NCBI GenBank assembly: GCA_964251675.1
Contig: CAXUKS010000009.1
Span: 62,001-126,000, forward strand
Origin: JANXMY01 sp964251675
Lineage (GTDB): Bacteria; Armatimonadota; Armatimonadia; Armatimonadales; Capsulimonadaceae
Direction of reading: 5' to 3'
DNA length: 64,000 bases
Part shown: positions 16,369 to 23,384 of the stretch, one piece after another
Layout of the letters: each line of letters begins with the position of its first letter
Position numbering within the stretch: position 1 is the stretch's first letter
Position numbers and translations under genes: made by a program
The notes under the pieces: generated by a model
Databases searched by the model: none
What the model saw: the letters and a program-made list of their open reading frames with translations, nothing else
Told to the model about the DNA's origin: nothing

Positions 16369-16671
16369 CTCAACGGACCCTAATTGTGACTCAAGCGAAA
16401 AAGAGAGTCACAGAGTCACACGTTGTGTCACAGTTTATGGCCTTGAGTCACAGTTGAGTCACACTTGAGTCACATAAAGTGTGACTCTGTGAAACGGCGG
16501 TTTTTGAGACACATTTGCGCCTCGGCTACTGACGTAACGGGCATAGCCGCTGCAAAATGCCTGACTTTGGCGGTTTCGCACTTCTTGAGTCACACTGAGT
16601 CACAGTTGAGTCACACACCTACTACTATTACTATAAGAATTAGACTCTTATATAACTATTAAAGAGTCACA
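16321..16671. repeat. Array of 16 GAGTCACA/TGTGACTC boxes (putative DnaA boxes)
   Basis: Exact GAGTCACA copies begin at 16321, 16329, 16341, 16405, 16413, 16445, 16456, 16467, 16587, 16597, 16608 and 16664. Exact TGTGACTC copies begin at 16354, 16364, 16385 and 16480. Near-copies are GTGTCACA (16425) and GAGACACA (16506). Several groups repeat every 10 or 11 bases, about one helical turn. The longer form TGAGTCACA shares T1, A3 and the final CACA with the classical TTATCCACA box. There is no uniform spacer, so this is not a CRISPR. Confidence 0.85.
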
Positions 16672-16697
16672 AAGAGCAAAGCAGAAAAAAGCAGAAA
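16369..16697. other. Candidate chromosomal origin (oriC)
   Basis: This 329-base gene-free interval lies between the ferredoxin-like gene and recF, 0.5 kb after dnaA. It holds most of the GAGTCACA boxes. The last three direct boxes (16587, 16597, 16608) run straight into CACCT and then a trinucleotide series and AT-rich DNA, ending with one more box at 16664. The stretch 16488-16586 holds only one degenerate box and is otherwise unremarkable. Box cluster, unwinding element, dnaA neighbourhood and recF together make this the best origin candidate in the window. Confidence 0.8.
16619..16664. other. DnaA-trio run and AT-rich unwinding element
   Basis: CTA-CTA-CTA-TTA-CTA (16619-16633) is, on the complementary strand read 3' to 5', GAT-GAT-GAT-AAT-GAT. 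That matches the DnaA-trio consensus 3'-[G/A]A[T/N]-5' known from the Bacillus subtilis basal unwinding system. It begins 4 bases after the last direct box and continues into TAAGAATTAGACTCTTATAT and further AT-rich sequence. Confidence 0.78.
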
Positions 16698-17852
16698 ATG
16701 CACGTCAAGTCGCTGAAGCTGGAAAACTTTCGGAATTATGAGACTCTGCACATTGAACCGGGAGACGGCCTGAATATCTTTGTGGGCCGCAATGCCCAGG
16801 GCAAAAGCAACCTGCTGGAAAGCCTGTATATCCTGGCAACCAGCAAATCGTCCCGTGCGGGCAAAGACACCGAGCTGATCCGCTTCGGCGCCGGACGGGC
16901 GACCATCGGCGCGGACGTGCGGCGCGACAAAAACAGCGACATTGATTTGGACCTGTCGCTGTCGCTCACCGAAAAGAAAGCGGCCCGAATCAACGGCGTC
17001 AAGCACACGCGGCTCTCGGAAGTGATCGGGCAGCTCAACGCCGTCCTGTTTGACAGCGGCGACCTGGAAATCATTCGCGGCGAACCGGCCATTCGCCGCC
17101 GATTTTTAGATTTGGAGATCGCGCAGACCTCCCCGCGCTACGTTCTGGCGCTGGGGTCCTACCGCAAGACGCTGGAGCAGCGCAACCGGCTCCTGCGGGA
17201 CCTGCGCGACGGCCGCGTCCCCGGCTCCGCCCGCGCCAGCCTGCCTGCGTGGGATCAGGGGCTGGCCCATCACGGGGCGCGGCTTTTGGAGCGCCGCCGC
17301 TTGTTTCTGGACCGTCTGGCGTCGCTGGCCCGCGAGACGCACCGGGTCCTCAGCGACGAGCGGGACGCTCTGGAGGTGACCTACCTGCCGTCATTTGCCC
17401 TGGGAGACTTGACCAACGCCGAGGCGATTGAAGCACGCTTTCTGGAAGAGCTGGGCCGGGTGGCCGGCGAGGAAGCCGCACGCGGCAGCACGGCGCTGGG
17501 GCCGCAGCGCGATGACATCGCGTTCCTGGTCAACGGTCAGGACTGCCGCCTGTTCGGCTCGCAGGGCCAGCAGCGGACGGTGGCTCTGTCCCTGAAGCTG
17601 GCCGAGCGGCAATTGATCGAAGAGCTGGTCGGTGAGCCGCCGCTGCTGCTGCTGGACGACGTTTTATCAGACCTCGACGACGCCCGCCGCCGCCTCCTGT
17701 TTGATTTGACGGCGCAGGCCGGATCGCAGACATTTTTAAGCTGTACCAACCTGCGGGCCTTCTCCCCGGACGTTCTGGCGCGGGCGACTGTTTACGCCGT
17801 GAGCGGCGGCACGCTGACACAAGAGCCAACGAAAGAAACCACTCATGCGTAG
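16698..17852 (+). CDS. recF: DNA replication/repair protein RecF
   Basis: This 384-residue SMC-like ATPase binds gapped DNA and helps load RecA through RecOR. Its N-terminus reads MHVKSLKLENFRNYETLHIE with Walker A GRNAQGKSNLLES (about 31-43). The signature region SQGQQRTVALSLKLAE (about 287) and Walker B LLLLDDVLSDLDDARR (about 313) follow, as expected for RecF. Length is typical (about 360-390). It starts just after the AT-rich unwinding element and overlaps dciA by 8 bases. The absence of dnaN between dnaA and recF is a departure from the common order. Confidence 0.93.
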   Translation: MHVKSLKLENFRNYETLHIEPGDGLNIFVGRNAQGKSNLLESLYILATSKSSRAGKDTELIRFGAGRATIGADVRRDKNSDIDLDLSLSLTEKKAARINGVKHTRLSEVIGQLNAVLFDSGDLEIIRGEPAIRRRFLDLEIAQTSPRYVLALGSYRKTLEQRNRLLRDLRDGRVPGSARASLPAWDQGLAHHGARLLERRRLFLDRLASLARETHRVLSDERDALEVTYLPSFALGDLTNAEAIEARFLEELGRVAGEEAARGSTALGPQRDDIAFLVNGQDCRLFGSQGQQRTVALSLKLAERQLIEELVGEPPLLLLDDVLSDLDDARRRLLFDLTAQAGSQTFLSCTNLRAFSPDVLARATVYAVSGGTLTQEPTKETTHA

Positions 17853-18456
17853 AAGTCGGGGCATGGCAAACGCCTTTGGCGCGGTCAATGCGCTCCTGCG
17901 AAGCGAAGATCTCGCCCGTGCCTTGCAGCCGCACATGGCAAAGGTCCACTGGGCGGAAATCGTCGGCCCGCAGGTGTCCGGGGTGACACAGATCGAGGCT
18001 GTGCGCGGCGGGGTGCTGTTTGTGCGCGTCAAAAACAGCGTCTGGGCCAACGAGCTGATCCTCTTAAAAGAAGATATGCTGCGCCGCCTCAATGCCAAGC
18101 TGGGCGGGCGCGTTCTGACCGACATCCACTTCAAAGCGAGTGGCCTGTCCCGGCCTAAAAAGGGCAGCGACAAAAAAATGACTGCTTTTAGTGCAAACAT
18201 ACCAACAGACGTAGAGTTGGCACGGATTGTGCTCTCAGAAGAATCGCAGGCCCGCGTGGAAAAATCACTCATTGGCATTACGGAAGAAGCCCTGCGCGGA
18301 CGGATTCGCCAGGTTATGCTCCACGCGGCGCGTGCCGAGGAATGGAAACGGCAGCAGGGCTGGATTCCCTGCGTCCGCTGCGGTTCGCTTGCGGCCCCAT
18401 CCCTCGACGCCCCCGATGCGGCTGTCTACTGCCCCCTTTGCCGCATCGGGGGCTAA
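17845..18456 (+). CDS. dciA: DciA-type (DUF721) helicase operator/loader with C-terminal zinc ribbon
   Basis: The 203-residue protein carries a DUF721/DciA domain in residues 5-105 (WAEIVGPQVSGVTQIEAV then GVLFVRVKNSVWANELILLK). DciA is the ancestral bacterial loader of the DnaB helicase. The C-terminal part is extra: a helical linker, then WIPCVRCGSLA and YCPLCRIGG, a four-cysteine zinc-ribbon pattern not typical of DciA. Its overlap with recF and closeness to dnaA and the putative origin support a replication-initiation role. Confidence 0.85.
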   Translation: MRRSRGMANAFGAVNALLRSEDLARALQPHMAKVHWAEIVGPQVSGVTQIEAVRGGVLFVRVKNSVWANELILLKEDMLRRLNAKLGGRVLTDIHFKASGLSRPKKGSDKKMTAFSANIPTDVELARIVLSEESQARVEKSLIGITEEALRGRIRQVMLHAARAEEWKRQQGWIPCVRCGSLAAPSLDAPDAAVYCPLCRIGG

Positions 18457-18503
18457 TTTTCTATTCGGTTTGTGATTTTTGTTTTGTCTGCCACGGAGGG
18501 CGT

Positions 18504-20114
18504 ATGCGGCATCGACCGCTTCTGGTTTGGACGGCGGCGTTTGCGGCGGGCATCGGGCTGGGCGCTCTGTGTTCCCTGCCGCCGCTGCTGCTCTTGCTGA
18601 TGTTTGCTGTCGGTGCGGGGCTTCTGCTTGCGGGTGGTCGCTTCCCAGTACTGCTGGTCCTCAGCCTGCTGCCGCTGGGGGTGTGCGCGGGGGCGGTGCG
18701 CCTCGCTGCGTTTCAGGGGGTTCCCCCGACGGATATTTCCCACCGCGCCGACCGGCCTGCGCCGCTGACACTGCTTGGAACTGTGCAAAGCGACCCGGAG
18801 CCGCGCCGGGGCGGGCGGGAAACATTTTATTTTCGCACGGAGCAGGCCCATCAGCGCGGGCGCGACGCGGCGGTGACGGGCGATGTGTATGTCACGCTGG
18901 GGCCGGAGGCCGTCAAGACGTGCCGCCCCGAGGGCGGCGATCGGCTAAGGCTGACGGGGACGCTGCAAACGCCGGAAGCGGCGACCAACCCCGGCGCGTT
19001 TTCTTGGCACGACTATCTGGCGCGGCGGGCGGTCTATGCCGAGATGCGTGTGACCCGTCCCGGCGCGGCGCAGAAGCTGGACGGCGGCGGGGGTGGGCCA
19101 TTTTTGCGGGCGGCGTGGCGCGTCAAGGCATATGTCGTGGCGGCGCTTGCCCGCGCCCTGCCGGGGCCGCCGGGGGCGGTGCTGGGCGGCATCCTGATTG
19201 GCCGCCGCTCGGAGCTGGCCCCGGACCTGATGGCCGACTTTGTGCGAACCGGCACGGTGCATATTCTGGCCTCGGCAGGGCTGCACGTCGGCATTGTGGC
19301 GTTCTGGCTGGAGCGCCTCCTGCGCCGCCTCGCCCTGCCGCGTGGAGGGCGGGCGCTGGTGCTGATCGCTGTGCTGGTGCTGTATGCGCTGGTCTGCGGG
19401 GGACGGCCCGCCGTGGTGCGGGCGGTAGTGGTGGCCGCTGTCTGGTTTGGCGGCCTGCTGTGGGAGCGGACGCCGGACCCGCCGACTTCGGTAGCCGCCG
19501 CCGCGCTGCTGATTTTGCTGCTTCAGCCGACCGCGCTTTTGGAAGCCGGGTTCCAGATGTCGTTTCTGACGGTCCTGACCCTGGCCGTGGCGATGCCCGT
19601 GTGGGACGGTTTCTGGCGGCCCCGCATCCGCACCCGCATTTCGGCCCCGCGCCCCGCACGGGCGGTTCTGTGGGCGGTGGAGGGCATCGGGCTGTCGCTG
19701 CTGGCGCAGGTGGGCAGCCTGCCGGTCGTGGCGGCGTCCTATAACGAGTTTTCGCTGTCGGGGTGGCTGGCGAACTGCCTGGTCGTGCCGCTCCTCTTTG
19801 TGCTGATCCCGCTGGGCTGGCTGGGTATTGGCGCGGCCTGCGTGTGGCACGCAGGCGGGGCCATCATTCTCAGCGCGGCGGGGTGGGGGATTGCGCTGAT
19901 CGTGAGGATTGTCCGCGTCTTCGGCGAAGCGTCGTGGGCGTCGCTGGCCGTGCCGACCCCGCCCCCGGCCCTGATGCTGGCCTTCTACGCCGCTGTGTTC
20001 GCCGCCTGCGCCCGCCTCGGGGAGCGCCTGCCGCCTGCCCCTGCATTCACGGAGGAATTCCCATGCCCGATGACAGGTCCCAGCCCCTTGACCCATCCCG
20101 ACGACGACTGCTGA
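18504..20114 (+). CDS. comEC: ComEC/Rec2-type DNA uptake channel (membrane part)
   Basis: This protein of about 536 residues begins MRHRPLLVWTAAFAAGIGLG with GGAGGG just upstream. It has an N-terminal DUF4131-like region with an OB-like segment (DRPAPLTLLGTVQSDPEPRR) and the Competence domain with many helices (GILIGRRSELAPDL, ILASAGLHVGI, GGRPAVVRA). In most bacteria ComEC ends with a fused metallo-beta-lactamase domain. Here that domain is a separate gene overlapping the end. ComEC carries single-stranded DNA across the inner membrane during transformation. Longer frames upstream lack a better start. Confidence 0.85.
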   Translation: MRHRPLLVWTAAFAAGIGLGALCSLPPLLLLLMFAVGAGLLLAGGRFPVLLVLSLLPLGVCAGAVRLAAFQGVPPTDISHRADRPAPLTLLGTVQSDPEPRRGGRETFYFRTEQAHQRGRDAAVTGDVYVTLGPEAVKTCRPEGGDRLRLTGTLQTPEAATNPGAFSWHDYLARRAVYAEMRVTRPGAAQKLDGGGGGPFLRAAWRVKAYVVAALARALPGPPGAVLGGILIGRRSELAPDLMADFVRTGTVHILASAGLHVGIVAFWLERLLRRLALPRGGRALVLIAVLVLYALVCGGRPAVVRAVVVAAVWFGGLLWERTPDPPTSVAAAALLILLLQPTALLEAGFQMSFLTVLTLAVAMPVWDGFWRPRIRTRISAPRPARAVLWAVEGIGLSLLAQVGSLPVVAASYNEFSLSGWLANCLVVPLLFVLIPLGWLGIGAACVWHAGGAIILSAAGWGIALIVRIVRVFGEASWASLAVPTPPPALMLAFYAAVFAACARLGERLPPAPAFTEEFPCPMTGPSPLTHPDDDC

Positions 20115-21022
20115 GATACGCGCCGCTTCTGCCTCTGCCGCCGCTGCTGTGGTGGGCGGCCACCCGCCGCCCGGACCCGGATGCCGGAAAGCTCAAAGTG
20201 ACAGCTATTGATGTCGGCCAGGGCGATTCTACGCTTATTCAGACCCCCTCGGGCCGCACGATTTTGATGGACGGCGGCGGCTCGTCGGATGAGACGTCGG
20301 CGGATGCCAGCGATGTCGGCCTCAAAATCGTCGTCCCGTTTCTGCAATACCTGGGCCTGAGCCATCTGGACGTGCTAATCTTGACCCACCCCCACGGCGA
20401 CCATGTCGGCGGTCTCGCCGCCGTCCTGCGGGCGCTGCCCATCGGCACGATTTTAGACGGGACCACCCTGCCGTACCCGTCCCCTGCCTACTTGGGCTTC
20501 CACGCCCTCGTCGCCGCCCGCCAGATTCCCTGCACCCGCGCCGTGCGCGGGCAGACCTTAGACATGGGCGACGGCGTCGTGCTGACCGTCCTGAACCCGC
20601 CCCCGGACCCCGTGTTCGGGGTGTCCGCCGCCTACGGGGCGGACACCGACGACGCCACGATCAACAACTATTCGCTGTCCGTGCGCCTCGCCTATGGCCG
20701 CACCCGCTTTGTCTTGACCGGCGACGCCGAAACCGACGCCGAGGGTTCCATGCTGGCCTCCGGCCTGGAGTTATCCTGCGATGTCCTCCACGCGGGCCAC
20801 CACGGCGCGAAAAACGCCACCGGCGACGACTGGCTTTCCCGCCTCGCGCCCCCGATGGCCGTCATTTCCTGTGGCCGCCACAACCACTTTGGGCATCCGG
20901 CCCCGTCCACCCTGGCCCGCTTAGAGTCTCACGGCGTCCAGACCTTCCGCACCGACCATCAGGGGGCCATCACCTTCGTCAGCGACGGCAAAGCCGTCAC
21001 CGCCCGGCCCTATTTGAAGTAG
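20063..21022 (+). CDS. Metallo-beta-lactamase-fold protein (ComEC C-terminal-domain-like)
   Basis: This 319-residue protein begins at an ATG preceded by GGAGGAA. Residues 12-35 look like a Tat or signal-anchor segment (SRRRLLRYAPLLPLPPLLWW). The lactamase fold follows: VTAIDVGQGDSTLIQ, then metal motif LTHPHGDHVGG (about 106), and later FVLTGDAETDAEG and CDVLHAGHHGAKNA. This is the family found fused to ComEC, thought to degrade the non-transported DNA strand. It overlaps comEC by 52 bases. The Asp-rich metal ligands (HxHxDH) are intact. Confidence 0.85.
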   Translation: MPDDRSQPLDPSRRRLLRYAPLLPLPPLLWWAATRRPDPDAGKLKVTAIDVGQGDSTLIQTPSGRTILMDGGGSSDETSADASDVGLKIVVPFLQYLGLSHLDVLILTHPHGDHVGGLAAVLRALPIGTILDGTTLPYPSPAYLGFHALVAARQIPCTRAVRGQTLDMGDGVVLTVLNPPPDPVFGVSAAYGADTDDATINNYSLSVRLAYGRTRFVLTGDAETDAEGSMLASGLELSCDVLHAGHHGAKNATGDDWLSRLAPPMAVISCGRHNHFGHPAPSTLARLESHGVQTFRTDHQGAITFVSDGKAVTARPYLK

Positions 21023-21046
21023 CAATTCTGTGGTATGATAGGGGAA

Positions 21047-21844
21047 ATGTCTGAACAGCCTGCCTCCCAATCTCCGATGTCCGAAAGCCACAAAAGCGCC
21101 CTTGTGGTGGCCTACTTCCTGTCCCGGTGCGACAAAAAAGGCGTGCAGGCACTCGGCTACCAAACATGGGAAGAGGCTTACGCGCAAATCGGGCAAAAAC
21201 TGAACGTCTTGCCCATGACAATCAAGCAGATGCGCGACTCGTTTGACCCGTACTGCTCGCCCGTGCGGAAGGGCTGGCATCAGCGTTCCCCCTTGCGCTC
21301 CCGCGTTCTGGTCATGGAAGCCTACTCCGAAGTCAGCAGTGAGGCGCTCTTTCAGATTGCCCACGAGATTGTTCATGGGACCGGCAATACCCTTGCCGTT
21401 TACACGGCTCCACTGGCCTCAGTCGCCGCCAGTGACAAAAGCGCCGACATTCTGGCCGATAATCTGGCCTTCGCCGCCCGCCTTCGCACCGGGGAAGCCG
21501 CCGAAGACTACTTCAAACTGCAGTATCCGACCCTGCCGCAGTTTGCCGGGCTGGAACTGGAAGACACGCGCAAACTCGGCACCGGCTTTGATTTTCGCCT
21601 GCACGGCCCCGGCATCCTCCGAGCCGTGGAAGTCAAAGGACTGATTGGCCCGTCCGGGTCGGTGGCGTTCACTGACAAAGAGTGGTCCGTCGCGCACTCT
21701 CTGAAGCACAACTACATTCTTGCGCTCGTCCGCTCCCTGCAAACCACACCGACACTGGAACTCATGGCTGACCCGGCGGCCCATATCCCGGCGGTGAAAC
21801 GAACCATCGAAACCGTGTCTGTTTATTGGAGTGCCCAATTATGA
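21047..21844 (+). CDS. DUF3883 (NO VEIN C-terminal)-domain protein, possible restriction endonuclease
   Basis: The roughly 265-residue protein has a helical N-terminal part (SESHKSALVVAYFLSRCDKK, WEEAYAQIGQKLNVLPMTIK) and a C-terminal DUF3883-type nuclease-like domain (GTGFDFRLHGPGILRAVEVK, then SVAFTDKEWSVAHSLKHNYI). The E-x-K in RAVEVKGL with the upstream Asp fits a PD-(D/E)xK active site. It is two genes from a Dam-type methylase, so it may be the endonuclease of a type II system. A TATGAT box ends 7 bases before the ATG at 21047, suggesting a leaderless transcript. An in-frame ATG at 21035 is the alternative. Confidence 0.7.
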   Translation: MSEQPASQSPMSESHKSALVVAYFLSRCDKKGVQALGYQTWEEAYAQIGQKLNVLPMTIKQMRDSFDPYCSPVRKGWHQRSPLRSRVLVMEAYSEVSSEALFQIAHEIVHGTGNTLAVYTAPLASVAASDKSADILADNLAFAARLRTGEAAEDYFKLQYPTLPQFAGLELEDTRKLGTGFDFRLHGPGILRAVEVKGLIGPSGSVAFTDKEWSVAHSLKHNYILALVRSLQTTPTLELMADPAAHIPAVKRTIETVSVYWSAQL

Positions 21845-22071
21845 GCGTTATCCCTGGCCCCCGCCCGGAACAAAACAAATACGGTGAAGATTTGGATTAT
21901 TCCGGAGGCTTTATCCTGAACTTCCAGTACTGGGATTGCTCCTGCCAAGATGAGAACTACATTCACTCGGTGCTTAATCCCCACTGCTGGCGATGCGGGG
22001 CATCCTGGCCGGAAATGCCAAACTCCCGCGAACCGGAAGTTCAAGCTCTGCGCGAGCGTATGAACTTCTAA
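21841..22071 (+). CDS. Small cysteine-rich hypothetical protein
   Basis: This 76-residue ORF starts at an ATG overlapping the DUF3883 stop codon. It contains WDCSCQDENYIHSVLNPHCW followed by RCGASWPEMP, a C-x-C ... H-C-x-x-C pattern that could bind zinc. No family was recognised. Translational coupling with the putative nuclease and the methylase downstream suggests membership of the same restriction or defence operon. Confidence 0.6.
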   Translation: MSVIPGPRPEQNKYGEDLDYSGGFILNFQYWDCSCQDENYIHSVLNPHCWRCGASWPEMPNSREPEVQALRERMNF

Positions 22072-22137
22072 TGAGCGATTGGGCGGTGGAGGCAGTCTGA
22101 GACGGAAGAATAGGGTATTCTGTTTTTAGAAATCACC

Positions 22138-23031
22138 ATGAGTAAATTGATCGCCTTCGGCTGGTACGGAGGAAAATATAGCCATCTGGACTGGCTGCTG
22201 CCGCTGCTGCCTCCGGCGACCCACTTCTGCGATGTCTTCGGCGGCTCGGCGGCCGTTCTGCTGAACCGCGTCCCCTCGCCCGTCGAGACGTACAACGATC
22301 TGGACAGCGAAGTGGTCAACTTCTTCCGGGTTCTGCGCGGCGACAAAGACCGTCTGGCCGAAGCTATCGGCCTGACCCCGTTTTCGCGGGAAGAGCTGGC
22401 CCTCGCCAGCCGCCGGGAAGACGGCTTGACCGATCTGGAGCGTGCCCGCCGCTTCTTTGTCTGTGTCCGGCAGGTGCGAACCGGGCTGGCCCAGAAAGCA
22501 AGTGCGGGCCGCTGGGCACACTGCCTCCTCACCAGCCGCGCAGGCATGGCGGGGGCGGTGTCGCGCTGGCTCGGCAGTGTGGAAGACCTGTCCGAAATCG
22601 CCCAGCGGCTTCTCCGGGTTCAGATTGAAAACGCGCCTGCGCTGGAAGTCATCCGCCGCTATGACTCGGCAGACACGCTTTTGTACTGCGACCCTCCGTA
22701 CCCGCACGGCTCACGCGGCGACAGCCAGGCTTACCGCCATGAGATGTCCGATGACGACCACCGCCGCCTGGCGGGCGCTCTGCACGGCGTCAAAGCCAAA
22801 GTCGCCCTCTCCGGCTACCACGGCCCACTGATGCGCGAACTGTACGACGACTGGCACTGCGTGGAAGCCCCCGAAAAGCTCTGTCACTCAGTCAAAACTC
22901 TGAGAACGGAAGTCCTCTGGGTCAACTACGAACTCTCGAAAGAAACTTCATGGCCGCGCCCCCAGAAATCCTCGCCGTTGCTTTTCGACGCAGGGACGCG
23001 ACCAACCCGATTACGTTCTAAATGTACTTAG
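22138..23031 (+). CDS. Dam-type (D12 class) N6-adenine DNA methyltransferase
   Basis: This 297-residue enzyme has motif I near the N-terminus (LIAFGWYGGKYSHLDWLLPL, then FCDVFGGSAAVLLNR) and catalytic motif IV LYCDPPYPHGSRG (about 183). That is the alpha-class order of Dam and MboI-type methylases. It would methylate adenine in a specific site. The neighbouring DUF3883 gene suggests a restriction-modification pair rather than a housekeeping methylase. The final 25 residues read poorly (PRQKSSPLLFDAG region), and the end overlaps the convergent gene by 14 bases. Confidence 0.88.
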   Translation: MSKLIAFGWYGGKYSHLDWLLPLLPPATHFCDVFGGSAAVLLNRVPSPVETYNDLDSEVVNFFRVLRGDKDRLAEAIGLTPFSREELALASRREDGLTDLERARRFFVCVRQVRTGLAQKASAGRWAHCLLTSRAGMAGAVSRWLGSVEDLSEIAQRLLRVQIENAPALEVIRRYDSADTLLYCDPPYPHGSRGDSQAYRHEMSDDDHRRLAGALHGVKAKVALSGYHGPLMRELYDDWHCVEAPEKLCHSVKTLRTEVLWVNYELSKETSWPRPQKSSPLLFDAGTRPTRLRSKCT

Positions 23032-23320
23032 AGACCGCTCCGCAAAGGCTTTGGCTAGAATGCAAGGCCAAACAGAGACGGTGAATGGCAATATCCCAAT
23101 CTGGCCGAAAGCCAGAACGAATATCTTCGGAAACGACATCCGAAAGCGTCAAAATCCCTCGACAGGCAAATGCAACGTCATCGAAATTGTCAATTTTTTC
23201 CTGTGTTTGTTCTGCCATGTGGCAGTCAGTACAGAGGCAATTCAGCAGCTCGTTCTCCGTGACAAGAGGTGCGCCACAGAAAACACAGTCAATATCGGGT
23301 AAAGTGTTTTCAGAGTTCAT
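23018..23320 (-). CDS. Hypothetical zinc-ribbon protein, 100 aa
   Basis: The N-terminal part reads DIDCVFCGAPLVTENELLNC then LCTDCHMAEQ, a CxxC ... CxxC zinc-finger pattern in residues 12-36. The rest (DVAFACRGILTLSDVVSEDI onward) is not recognisable. Codon and base use are AT-rich, like the DGQHR gene upstream on the same strand, from which it is separated by a hairpin. It may belong to the same acquired defence segment. Confidence 0.55.
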   Translation of the reverse strand: MNSENTLPDIDCVFCGAPLVTENELLNCLCTDCHMAEQTQEKIDNFDDVAFACRGILTLSDVVSEDIRSGFRPDWDIAIHRLCLALHSSQSLCGAVSKYI

Positions 23321-23339
23321 TGGAAATTGGGCTCCTTCT

Positions 23340-23370
23340 GATGGGCGGGGTGTGCAATACCTCGCCCATC
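23340..23370 (-). terminator. Hairpin downstream of the DGQHR gene
   Basis: GATGGGCG (23340-23347) pairs with CGCCCATC (23363-23370) between two minus-strand genes. No T tract follows on the minus strand, so it may be an mRNA-processing or attenuating structure rather than a strong terminator. Confidence 0.35.
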
Positions 23371-23384
23371 AATTATCTTTGTGG

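Noticed and set aside
16321..16671. The GAGTCACA array as a CRISPR
   Set aside because: Units are 8 bases, occur in both directions and have irregular spacers; no cas genes are near.
18945..20096. Long minus-strand frame opposite comEC
   Set aside because: Typical GC-rich shadow frame with Gln/Arg/His-rich translation; comEC itself is well supported.
22949..23020. A short frame (MAAPPEILAVAFRRRDATNP) inside the end of the Dam-type methylase gene
   Set aside because: Only about 23 codons, no ribosome site and no known family; likely chance.
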